Positions 1-5,182 of a stretch of DNA of 5,691 nucleotides are shown piece by piece. This DNA comes from Pseudomonadales bacterium (lineage in GTDB: Bacteria > Pseudomonadota > Gammaproteobacteria > Pseudomonadales > Pseudohongiellaceae): NCBI GenBank assembly GCA_031277435.1, contig JAITMI010000008.1, forward strand, positions 1-5,691, read 5' to 3'. Position numbers and translations under genes: made by a program. Each line of letters starts with the position of its first letter. The first letter of the stretch is position 1. The notes beneath the pieces are model-generated. The model had not been told where the DNA came from and did no database searches. It worked only from the letters and a program-made list of their open reading frames with translations.

Positions 1-434
1 ACAGTGGAATTATCGGTAAGTAATAGCGTGCGCTGCTCGCCGACGCGCGTGGTGTAAGTGCCGTTACTGTCGAACTCGCGCGCGCGGGGCCAGTACAGGG
101 TGGCGCCATAGAGCATGAAGCCCAATAGCAAAGTCGTGAGCAAAGCCCAAGGCCGTAGCCAAGCGTGGTGAGCTTGCCGCGGGTGCGCCGCTGAGGGCGG
201 GGTGTCGATGCGGCCAAGCGGTACCGATAGTTCGGTCAATACATTCATGTGGCGCCAGGTAAGCGCGAGATCTTGCAGTTCGCGCCGGTGCGCGGGGCCG
301 CGCGCAAGCCATTCGTGGAGCGAGGCGAGGGTTTGCGGCGAGGGTTCGGCGTCGCCATCGAGTATGATCAGCCACACCGCGGCTTCTTCGCGCAGTGCGT
401 TTTTGTCGGGAAATTCAACGATATTTTCCTTCAC
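1..434 (-). CDS. FecR-type anti-sigma/sigma regulator, 3' end off window (partial)
   Basis: This gene starts at GTG (432-434 on the plus strand), overlapping the stop of the sigma gene by 4 bases (GTGA); no upstream ATG fits. The 144 visible codons begin VKENIVEFPDKNALREEAAV. Residues ~14-60 match the cytoplasmic DUF4880 domain of FecR proteins (EEAAVWLIILDGD, then EWLARGPAHRREL with a later W). A hydrophobic span at ~92-115 (WLRPWALLTTLLLGFMLYG) is the single transmembrane helix. After it comes the start of the periplasmic FecR domain (TYTTRVGEQRTLLLTDNSTV), where the window ends. FecR proteins sit in the inner membrane and relay a periplasmic signal, commonly from a TonB-dependent receptor, to the cognate ECF sigma factor encoded next door. 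The ligand cannot be told from this sequence. The next downstream gene, often a receptor, is outside the window. Confidence 0.9.
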   Translation of the reverse strand, partial: MKENIVEFPDKNALREEAAVWLIILDGDAEPSPQTLASLHEWLARGPAHRRELQDLALTWRHMNVLTELSVPLGRIDTPPSAAHPRQAHHAWLRPWALLTTLLLGFMLYGATLYWPRAREFDSNGTYTTRVGEQRTLLLTDNST

Positions 435-1039
435 CGCCAGTCCCTCTTGATGTCTGATCGCGTACCGCGCAACTCACCCTCCGTTTGTTTTTTTTCCACG
501 CAAGCCTTGCATTCCAAAATGCCTTTGAGCAGATATTTTTCCACCGAACTGATCGAGAGCCCCATCCGCTCGGCGATTTCCTGGTGCCCAAGCCCGTGGA
601 CTTTTCTGAGTAGAAAAACCTGGCGGCACTTTTCTGGCAGCGAGGCCACCGCGTCGCAATAAATGCCGAGCATTTCCAACGCTTCGACTTCGGCGGAGGT
701 GTTTTCCTCCGCTCGGAAATCGAGCGAATCGCCCGATTCGCAAACGTAGTCGCCGGATTCGTTGAGGTAATAGGCGATCTGTCTGGATTTGTGTTCGAGC
801 TTGGTCAGCGCCAGGTTTTTGGCGATGCGGAACAAATACGCCTTCGGCTGTTTGATCGTCTTGCGCTGTTCCGCCACGTAGGCGCGCAGGAAGGCTTCCT
901 GGGCCACGTCCTCTATGTCCTGGCGCTCGGAGAAAAACCGCGCCAGAAAGCGTTTCAGCAAGCTGAAATTTTCCATGAAGACCGACTCCATGAGCGTCTC
1001 GCTATGCTTACTCTGCTTCGACCCGCTTTTTGACGGCAT
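431..1039 (-). CDS. ECF RNA polymerase sigma factor, FecI-like
   Basis: A 202-aa sigma-70 family protein of ECF architecture, with only regions 2 and 4. Region 2 spans about residues 24-88: DIEDVAQEAFLRAY (41-54) is the core-binding segment, and PKAYLFRIAKNLA (65-77) the -10-recognition part. Region 4 spans about 125-182: LPEKCRQVFLLRKVHGLGHQ, then a helix-turn-helix around EIAERMGLSISSVEKYL (154-170) that would contact the -35 element. The linker (~90-120) is acidic. The ATG at 1039 is preceded by a purine-rich AAGAAG stretch that can serve as ribosome binding site. An alternative internal Met17 is possible. The gene overlaps the FecR gene by 4 bases, so the two are almost certainly co-transcribed and translationally coupled. 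The pairing indicates a cell-surface-signalling role. The regulon is unknown, and iron uptake is only one possibility. Confidence 0.93.
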   Translation of the reverse strand: MPSKSGSKQSKHSETLMESVFMENFSLLKRFLARFFSERQDIEDVAQEAFLRAYVAEQRKTIKQPKAYLFRIAKNLALTKLEHKSRQIAYYLNESGDYVCESGDSLDFRAEENTSAEVEALEMLGIYCDAVASLPEKCRQVFLLRKVHGLGHQEIAERMGLSISSVEKYLLKGILECKACVEKKQTEGELRGTRSDIKRDWR

Positions 1040-1318
1040 GGGGTTTCTTCTTTTTTGTCGTATGGTAGGTACGGCCTGAGCGCGCTACAGCCTTGCGCGT
1101 AGTGCTATGACTCGCGAGCAGGCGATATCCGCAATGCTTTGGGTGAAAAAGCGCAAAAAATTTTACCGTGCTGGATCGAGGCGTGGCGTACCGGACGGTT
1201 TGGCGCCCGCCGGGCGCTCTCTTGCCGCAGGGCGGCGGCGAAATTGCAGGGTGGGGATGGCGGTCTGCATGTCGGCATGTCTACCTACTATCTACTCCAT
1301 ATAAAGAAGATCAGCACC
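1040..1318. other. Divergent intergenic region between sigma and LPMO-like genes
   Basis: This 279-bp gap must hold the promoters of both the minus-strand sigma-fecR operon and the plus-strand LPMO-like gene. Visible elements are a perfect 6-bp GC-rich hairpin (GCGCCC/GGGCGC, 3-nt loop, 1203-1217), a CTCGCGAG palindrome near 1110, and an AT-rich tract near 1149-1163. A TATAAA at 1300-1305 is too close to the ATG to be a comfortable -10 box. No convincing sigma-70 or ECF promoter could be assigned by eye. Short open frames cross this gap but lack family-like composition or a good ribosome binding site. Confidence 0.5.
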
Positions 1319-1936
1319 ATGAAACCTACCTTGCACCCCTCCTTGCGCCGGCCCGCCACGCGGCTTGGCATTTTCGCTTGCCTGAGCCTGTGCTGGCTGA
1401 GCGCACAGGCGCATTTCCGCCTGGACTCGCCGGCCTCTTGGATCGAACAGAATGAACAAGGCGACCCGCAAAAAATGGCTCCCTGCGGCGGCACGCTGGC
1501 CGATGGCGGCACCCGCACGGGGCTTGTGACCGAGGCGCAAGGCGGCGCCATGCTGCGGCTGGCGATCACCGAAACCGTCTACCACCCCGGCCACTACCGC
1601 GTGGCGCTGGCGCGCCGCCTCAACCTGCTGCCCGCCGACCCGCCCGCGGTGCTGAAGGACACCGAAAACGGTCCCCGCTCCGACTATGCGCCAATCGACG
1701 CCAACCCCGCCGCGCCGGTGCTCCTCGATGGCCTGTGGGCCAACCAGGAGCGCCGCACCGGCCCGCTGGAAACCGAAATCCGCCTGCCCAACATCGACTG
1801 CGAAGGCTGCGTGCTGCAAATCATCCAGTTCATGGAAGAACACCCCGGCGTGCGCGAAGGCGGCTATTCCTACCACCACTGCGCGATGCTGAACATCAAG
1901 GCGGATGCGGGGTTGCCCTTGGAGGAGGGATGGTGA
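1319..1936 (+). CDS. Secreted polysaccharide monooxygenase-like protein (SCE4755-like)
   Basis: A 205-aa exported protein. The start is the ATG at 1319, because it has AAGAAGA 8 bases upstream and opens a classic signal peptide: basic n-region (RRPATR), hydrophobic core (LGIFACLSLCWLSA) and AQA cleavage site. Cleavage after residue 31 leaves His32 as the mature N-terminus (HFRLDSPASW), the hallmark of lytic polysaccharide monooxygenases, whose N-terminal His forms a copper histidine brace. A second brace histidine is probably His89 or His92 in YHPGHYRVAL. Cysteines at 56 (APCGG), 161/164 (CEGC) and 188 (YHHCA) suggest disulfides. The CEGCVLQIIQFM...YHHC block resembles the C-terminal core of LPMO-like proteins. 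Size fits the family. Activity is not shown, and copper handling is an alternative role. The gene is divergent from the sigma/fecR pair. Its last ~45 bases recur at 3592-3638. Confidence 0.85.
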   Translation: MKPTLHPSLRRPATRLGIFACLSLCWLSAQAHFRLDSPASWIEQNEQGDPQKMAPCGGTLADGGTRTGLVTEAQGGAMLRLAITETVYHPGHYRVALARRLNLLPADPPAVLKDTENGPRSDYAPIDANPAAPVLLDGLWANQERRTGPLETEIRLPNIDCEGCVLQIIQFMEEHPGVREGGYSYHHCAMLNIKADAGLPLEEGW

Positions 1937-2066
1937 GGTTCAACTTCTGACCATGCCGCGGCAATAAATTGGCGCAAAACTCAAAGTGCGTCTAGCTTGA
2001 GGCCGCTTCACTTTAGTGAATACCACGGCTACAGTTACACATATTATGTGCGCACTGGAGCCGCGT
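1937..2066 (+). promoter_or_regulatory. Upstream region of the RHH/PIN module with inverted repeat
   Basis: The inverted repeat TTCACT-tt-AGTGAA (2007-2020, perfect 6-bp arms) and the palindrome GTGCGCAC (2048-2055) lie before the antitoxin ATG at 2067. Ribbon-helix-helix antitoxins usually repress their own operon through such sites, so these are candidate operators. TATTAT at 2042-2047 is a reasonable -10 box, but no good -35 lies at the right distance. A 10-bp palindrome TGCCGCGGCA (1954-1963) follows the LPMO-like gene but has no loop or T-tract, so it is not a clear terminator. Confidence 0.4.
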
Positions 2067-2300
2067 ATGAACATCACGCTATCAATCGACGAAAAAATCG
2101 TCACACAAGCCCGGGAGGCGGCGGCGGCTATGGGTAAAAGTTTGAACGAAGTGATACGCGAAGATTTGGAACGCTTCGCCAAGCAGCACGAGCGCTCTCA
2201 AGGTTTCAGCGAATTGCAGGCGTTATCCGGCCAAGGGAATGCCGCCGGCTGGCGCTTCGACCGTGACGAGCTGCACGAGAGGCAAGCTGACGAAAAATGA
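2067..2300 (+). CDS. Ribbon-helix-helix antitoxin of a PIN toxin (VapB-like)
   Basis: A 77-aa antitoxin. The N-terminal strand MNITLSIDE, followed by a helix and then GKSLNEVIREDLERF (~23-37), is the ribbon-helix-helix DNA-binding fold that dimerises and binds the operator. The C-terminal segment with GWRFDRDELHER (61-72) is the type of tail that packs into PIN toxins and blocks their active site. The ATG at 2067 is chosen over an in-frame GTG at 2016 because GGAG lies 6 bases upstream and the RHH strand then begins at the start codon, as in relatives. The stop overlaps the toxin start (ATGA, 2297-2300), so antitoxin is made first and the toxin is coupled to it. The likely role is neutralisation of the toxin and autorepression. 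Confidence 0.88.
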   Translation: MNITLSIDEKIVTQAREAAAAMGKSLNEVIREDLERFAKQHERSQGFSELQALSGQGNAAGWRFDRDELHERQADEK

Positions 2301-2716
2301 AAGAGCGCCGCTTTCTCGATACCAATATCCTGATCTACACCGACGACGCCTCGGCGCCAACCAAACAGAAACAAGCGCTGCGCCTGCTCGAAGAAGGCTG
2401 GAACAGTGGCGCCTTGGTACTTTCCACGCAGGTGCTGCAAGAATATACCGTCGCCGCCTCCCGCAAACTCGGCGTACCGATCGCCGCCGTGCAGCGCAAG
2501 GTAGAATTATTGAACGCTCTGGAAATTCTTAGCGTGGAACACAAGGACATCGTGCGCGCCATTGAGTTGCACCGTCTCTATCAGTATTCCTTCTGGGACA
2601 GCCTCATCATCCGCATGGCGCAAAAAGCTTCTTGCAACGTGTTGCTTTCCGAAGACTTTCAGCATGGGCAACGTATTGGGGATTTGCGGATAATCAATCC
2701 CTTCGTGGAGGCGTAG
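2297..2716 (+). CDS. PIN-domain ribonuclease toxin (VapC-like)
   Basis: A 139-aa PIN-domain protein with the full set of acidic metal-binding residues: Asp8 (FLDTNILIY), Glu49 (VLQEY), Asp101 (FWDSLII) and Asp120 (LLSEDFQHG, with Glu119 beside it). PIN toxins are Mg2+/Mn2+-dependent endoribonucleases; characterised VapC toxins cut initiator tRNA, other tRNAs or the rRNA sarcin-ricin loop. The target here cannot be predicted. Length and motif spacing are normal, with no sign of decay, so the toxin looks active. It overlaps its antitoxin by 4 bases. The downstream hicB gene converges on it with only 31 bp between the stop codons, and no obvious terminator was seen there, so the two modules' transcripts may overlap. 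Confidence 0.93.
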   Translation: MKERRFLDTNILIYTDDASAPTKQKQALRLLEEGWNSGALVLSTQVLQEYTVAASRKLGVPIAAVQRKVELLNALEILSVEHKDIVRAIELHRLYQYSFWDSLIIRMAQKASCNVLLSEDFQHGQRIGDLRIINPFVEA

Positions 2717-2747
2717 GCCATTCTTGGATGCGCGGTAATAAACTGAT

Positions 2748-3224
2748 TCAGCGCTTGACTACCCGCTGCGCGGCGCCACGGCGGCCATCGGGCGGTGTCT
2801 GAATTTGATCTTCGATAATCAGGCTCTGGCCCAAGGCGGCGAGCGCGGCGAGTACGCCATCGAGGCGCGAGGCATAATCGGGGTTCACCAGCCGCCTGAC
2901 CGCGCCCTCGGAAATTCCCAAGTTCGCCGCCAAGCTCACGTTGCTCACGCCTTGCGCCCGCATGGCTGAACGCAGCGCCAGCTTGGCGGCCACCAGCGGC
3001 GCCACCGGTACCAGATGTTCATTGGTTTTGAGCGGCGAAGGCGCTGGCAAGGGCCGGCCATCGAGCGAATAACCCGCCAAGGCGGCGCCTAGCGCCTCGC
3101 TCATCGCCTGCAAACAGGCCATAACGCCGCCTCCCTCCGTCAAGGCTTCCGGCACGTCTCGCGCCGTGGCGCAGTACATGCCATCCTCATCACGCAGCAC
3201 TCGAACCGGATATGCGTATCTCAT
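2748..3224 (-). CDS. hicB: HicB-family antitoxin
   Basis: A 158-aa antitoxin when started at the ATG at 3224, which overlaps the hicA stop in an ATGA; a longer in-frame start inside hicA is less likely. The N-terminal half (MRYAYPVRVLRDEDGMYCATARDVPEALTEGG, then a helix ACLQAMSEALGAAL) is the partially degraded RNase-H-like HicB fold that caps the toxin. The C-terminal half carries an Xre-like helix-turn-helix (LAANLGISEGAVRRLVNPDYASRLDGVLAALAALG, ~98-132) for DNA binding. This two-domain form with HTH is a common HicB type. A short basic, proline-containing tail (~142-158) follows the HTH. Its likely role is binding HicA and repressing the operon, probably at the dyad at 3476-3493. Confidence 0.92.
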   Translation of the reverse strand: MRYAYPVRVLRDEDGMYCATARDVPEALTEGGGVMACLQAMSEALGAALAGYSLDGRPLPAPSPLKTNEHLVPVAPLVAAKLALRSAMRAQGVSNVSLAANLGISEGAVRRLVNPDYASRLDGVLAALAALGQSLIIEDQIQTPPDGRRGAAQRVVKR

Positions 3225-3445
3225 TGCCCCGCCCTGACTAAATCTTCCAAGCTGATGTCCAGTTGCCGGCACATCGCCCGCAACAACCCTTTGCCGATGT
3301 CTTGTTTTCTGTCTTTGAGCGTGGTGAAGCGCTCACCGTAGTAAAGGCGCCCGTGGCTGCCCTTGCCATGATTAACGAAACGCACCGGCGTCCCGGTAAG
3401 CAGGCCCAAGCGCCTCACGCGCTGCTCGAATTCGCTGCCTTTCAT
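3221..3445 (-). CDS. hicA: HicA-family mRNA interferase toxin
   Basis: A 74-aa protein with the HicA double-stranded-RNA-binding-like fold. The signature is GKGSHGRLYYG, with catalytic His31; relatives commonly have GKGSHRRFYHP-like sequence. The following LKDRKQDIGKGLLRAMCRQLDISLEDLV matches the usual C-terminal helices. HicA toxins cleave mRNA and tmRNA independently of the ribosome and stop growth until HicB binds. Gene order is toxin first, the normal order for hicAB. The start at 3445 has AGGA about 9 bases upstream. No truncation or lost catalytic residue is visible. The module is divergent from the Xre/RES pair, with a 292-bp gap between them. Confidence 0.92.
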   Translation of the reverse strand: MKGSEFEQRVRRLGLLTGTPVRFVNHGKGSHGRLYYGERFTTLKDRKQDIGKGLLRAMCRQLDISLEDLVRAGQ

Positions 3446-3475
3446 TGGATGGCATCCTGTCGCGCGGATGAAGGT

Positions 3476-3500
3476 TCGTACACTTATGTACGATAGTCAA
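3476..3500 (-). promoter_or_regulatory. Candidate hicAB promoter and operator dyad
   Basis: Perfect 7-bp inverted arms TCGTACA/TGTACGA with a 4-bp spacer occupy 3476-3493, about 30 bp before hicA. On the minus strand a TTGACT hexamer (3500-3495) is a good -35 box. The position 17 bp further on reads GAACCT, a poor -10, so the promoter itself is weak or misplaced. If real, the dyad lies between the two boxes, where HicB binding would block RNA polymerase. Confidence 0.55.
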
Positions 3501-3591
3501 GTTGTCCTCTCGCGGAAGGCGGAGGTCGTGACTACAGGGCCAGTATAGTCGGCGCCGTGAAATCCGCCCGGAAATAAGCGCGGCGCCAAAG

Positions 3592-3638
3592 ACATCAAGG
3601 TGGATGCGGCGTTGCCCTTGGAGGAGGGGTGGTAAGGT
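3592..3638 (+). pseudogene. Orphan 3'-end fragment of an LPMO-like gene
   Basis: This stretch matches the end of the intact LPMO-like gene (1893-1939) at 43 of 47 bases, without gaps. In the same frame it encodes DIKVDAALPLEEGW and a TAA stop (3633-3635), against NIKADAGLPLEEGW and TGA in the intact gene. Upstream the frame stays open only to a TGA at 3558, and nothing resembling the rest of the protein is visible. It is therefore a remnant, not a gene. The differences include synonymous changes and a changed stop codon, which suggests a diverged paralogue or an old duplication. The rest of the gap 3501-3683 shows no gene; it has two CGGCGCC repeats (3550-3556 and 3581-3587). Confidence 0.8.
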
Positions 3639-3676
3639 ACTAACGCAGGCGGCTCGGTCTCTCTCAATGGATTGGC

Positions 3677-3730
3677 AACCAACGGTTATATTGGATATCC
3701 TTATACAAGCATATCCTATCTAACCAACGG
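3677..3730 (+). promoter_or_regulatory. Large dyad and direct repeats: candidate Xre/RES operator-promoter
   Basis: An imperfect palindrome spans 3684-3725: 17 of 21 base pairs are complementary around a centre at 3704/3705. Its core arms are GGATAT/ATATCC and its outer arms GGTTA/TAACC. It is flanked by a 9-bp direct repeat AACCAACGG (3677-3685 and 3722-3730). The stretch is AT-rich in a GC-rich setting and ends 8 bp before the antitoxin ATG. TTGGCA at 3672-3677 could be a -35 box with ATATCC (3695-3700) at 17-bp spacing, but the -10 is weak. Xre antitoxins repress their operons through such palindromes, and the length suggests more than one dimer binds. Confidence 0.6.
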
Positions 3731-3737
3731 AGCTTCC

Positions 3738-4421
3738 ATGAGCACATCCCTTGCTTCCGCCATACCGCCTGGCGTATCGACCTTGACCGGCTCAGCCAAG
3801 GACGTCGGCCGCAAGCTGGACAAGCTCGATACCAAACAGCAAATCGTGGCGATCACCCTCGGGCACGTAACGGCACGGGAAGCGGGGGCGATCGCCGAGA
3901 CCATCGCCAGCATCGCGCAATTGGTGGACCTGCGGCTAGTCCGCCATGAGCGTGAAGCGCTGCAATCGTTGGTCGATACGCTGGTACCCAAGGCGCCGCC
4001 AACGCCGGCGCAACTCAAGGAAGCCGCCATGCTGGTGCAAGCGCGCACGGCGGTACTCAAGGAGGCGCATTGGCTGACGGCCACCCAGATCGCCGGGCTG
4101 GCGGGTTTTAGCGCCAGCAATCCCAGCGCCCAGCCCAACAAATGGAAACGTGATGGCTTGATCTTCGCCATTCGCCATCATGGGATTGATTACTTCCCCG
4201 CTTATGGGCTTGATCCACAAACGGCTTACCGGCCACTGAAGAGCCTGGCCCAGATCATACAACTCTTCAAAAGCGCCAAAGATGCGTGGGGTTTGGCTTA
4301 CTGGTTTGCATCGGCCAACAGTTTTCTGGGCGGTAAACGCCCGCAAGACCTGCTGACCACGCAGCCTGAGCGCGTCATTGCGGCGGCTGCGGATGAACTG
4401 GAAGCCGCCGCGCATGGCTAA
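3738..4421 (+). CDS. Xre/MbcA/ParS-type antitoxin of a RES toxin
   Basis: A 227-aa protein. The C-terminal segment WFASANSFLGGKRPQDLLTT followed by PERVIAAAADEL (~190-223) is the toxin-binding domain of the Xre/MbcA/ParS (DUF2384) antitoxins, marked by LGG-RP-DLL. The middle (WLTATQIAGLAGFSASNPSAQ, KWKRDGLIFAIRHHGIDYFPAYGLD, ~114-157) looks like the DNA-binding HTH region of the long members of this family. The N-terminal ~100 residues are helical and unassigned, so the protein is longer than the classical antitoxins of about 140 aa. The ATG at 3738 is preceded by CGGAG at ~6-bp spacing; an in-frame TTG at 3672 would run through the operator-like dyad and is less likely. The stop overlaps the RES start by 8 bases. 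Its role is neutralisation of the RES toxin and autorepression. Confidence 0.87.
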   Translation: MSTSLASAIPPGVSTLTGSAKDVGRKLDKLDTKQQIVAITLGHVTAREAGAIAETIASIAQLVDLRLVRHEREALQSLVDTLVPKAPPTPAQLKEAAMLVQARTAVLKEAHWLTATQIAGLAGFSASNPSAQPNKWKRDGLIFAIRHHGIDYFPAYGLDPQTAYRPLKSLAQIIQLFKSAKDAWGLAYWFASANSFLGGKRPQDLLTTQPERVIAAAADELEAAAHG

Positions 4422-5067
4422 ACGCGCAAGTAGCCCGGCATCCTCCGGCAATACGCCCCCGCCGCCAGAGCGCTTACACGTCGCGACGATGATCTGGACT
4501 AGCGCCATGACTCTGCATCGCATTCATCTGGCTTGCTATAGCGGCGATCAACTCAACCCTGGCGTCAAGGGTAATGCACGATTCAGTCCGATCAAAAACG
4601 GCAAAGGCAAAGCCATTCCCACACTGTATGGCGGCAGCAGCTTTGAATGCGCCGCGATGGAAACCGTATTTCATGACATAGCGTTCACCCCTGGCTACAA
4701 ACACTACGACAAGGCAAAACTCACGGGCCAAGTGCATTCCCAACTCACGCTAAGCACCGATGTAATACTGGCGGACCTGCGTAGCAAAGCACTGCGCAAA
4801 CTGGGCATATCGCGTAAGCAACTGATCGATACAGAAAAAGATCAATATCCGGCCACCCGGCGCTGGGCCGAAGCGATCCATGCGCAGTACCCCGCCATCC
4901 AAGGCTTGTGCTGGACATCACGGCAAGATGACAGCGCGCGGGCCGTCATCTTGTTCGGAGATCGCATCGGCAAAGGCGTGCTACGCCAAACCGGCGCGTC
5001 ACGCCACCTGCTCGATGATGCAACCGCTTACGAAGAACTGATGCAACCTCTTACGAAGAACTATTGA
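4414..5067 (+). CDS. RES-domain NAD+-degrading toxin with frameshifted C-terminus
   Basis: The RES domain is clear in this 217-aa protein: LHRIH (Arg36), ARFSP (Arg56), IPTLYGGSSFECAAMETVFHD (Tyr72, Glu83), DLRSKALRKLGIS, YPATRRWAEAIHAQYP and GLCWTSRQDDSARAVILFGDR (Ser169/Ser174). RES toxins of Xre/RES modules are known to degrade NAD+, and the family's conserved Arg, Glu and Ser are all present. The start at 4414 gives an 8-base overlap with the antitoxin gene; Met26 or Met32 are weaker alternatives. The last nine residues (MQPLTKNY and preceding junction) come from a frameshift: a 23-bp tandem duplication at 5017-5062. Removing one copy restores an ending LLNLAEQIGVNIVPGKMPSP and a TAA at 5127-5129, giving 230 aa. 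The catalytic core is upstream of the lesion, so activity may persist, but this is uncertain. Confidence 0.88.
   Translation: MAKRASSPASSGNTPPPPERLHVATMIWTSAMTLHRIHLACYSGDQLNPGVKGNARFSPIKNGKGKAIPTLYGGSSFECAAMETVFHDIAFTPGYKHYDKAKLTGQVHSQLTLSTDVILADLRSKALRKLGISRKQLIDTEKDQYPATRRWAEAIHAQYPAIQGLCWTSRQDDSARAVILFGDRIGKGVLRQTGASRHLLDDATAYEELMQPLTKNY
5017..5062 (+). repeat. 23-bp tandem duplication inside the RES toxin gene
   Basis: Two adjacent 23-bp units, 5017-5039 and 5040-5062, differ at a single base (G5026 against T5049). Each begins GATGCAACC and ends CTTACGAAGAACT. As 23 is not a multiple of three, the second copy shifts the reading frame and brings a TGA at 5065-5067 into use. Strand slippage or a short unequal exchange would produce this. 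Confidence 0.92.
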
Positions 5068-5129
5068 ATTTGGCCGAGCAGATTGGGGTGAACATCGTGC
5101 CAGGGAAGATGCCCAGCCCTCTCTCGTAA
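5068..5129 (+). pseudogene. Out-of-frame remnant of the RES toxin C-terminal tail
   Basis: From 5063 on, the frame that would continue the RES gene without the duplication reads LLNLAEQIGVNIVPGKMPSP then LS and TAA (5127-5129). It has no internal stop, and its composition suits the end of a RES protein. It is now untranslated, or reachable only by frameshifting. It occupies most of the gap before the next module. Confidence 0.8.
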
Positions 5130-5174
5130 TGACGTTGACACTACACAATGTTACACTGCGCACCACCCAAGGAG
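5129..5174 (+). promoter_or_regulatory. Candidate promoter, repeats and RBS of the DUF1778/GNAT module
   Basis: ATGACG (5129-5134) and TACACT (5152-5157) stand 17 bp apart, each matching 4 of 6 consensus -35/-10 bases. A better -35-like TTGACA (5135-5140) lacks a partner at normal spacing. ACACT occurs twice, 15 bp apart (5138-5142, 5153-5157), within the spacer, a possible antitoxin binding site. AAGGAG at 5169-5174 is a strong Shine-Dalgarno that fixes the start at 5183. Confidence 0.4.
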
Positions 5175-5182
5175 CCCGCGCC

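Noticed and set aside
1107..1304. Possible 65-aa gene in the divergent gap
   Set aside because: No ribosome binding site and basic low-complexity composition. It lies where both flanking promoters must be.
1292..1879. Long minus-strand open frame (195 codons) opposite the LPMO-like gene
   Set aside because: It mirrors a clear gene with signal peptide and family motifs. Its own translation is low-complexity, rich in V, G, A, Q and R as expected from a GC-rich antisense frame, with no recognisable domain.
1954..1963. TGCCGCGGCA palindrome as a terminator for the LPMO-like gene
   Set aside because: It is a 10-bp palindrome with no loop and no following T-tract, so it cannot form a standard intrinsic terminator hairpin.
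3225..3272. Longer HicB start giving 16 extra residues
   Set aside because: It would overlap hicA by 52 bases. The ATG at 3224 gives the usual ATGA overlap, and the family-like sequence begins at MRYAYPVR.
1937..3735. Integron attC sites, considered because TA modules are common integron cassettes
   Set aside because: No paired RYYYAAC/GTTRRRY core sites with imperfect dyads were found at the module boundaries, and the modules lie on both strands. The only boundary repeat is the LPMO gene end.
3936..4523. Minus-strand open frame of 195 codons opposite the Xre/RES junction
   Set aside because: It spans two well-supported plus-strand genes, and its sequence shows no domain. It is an antisense shadow.
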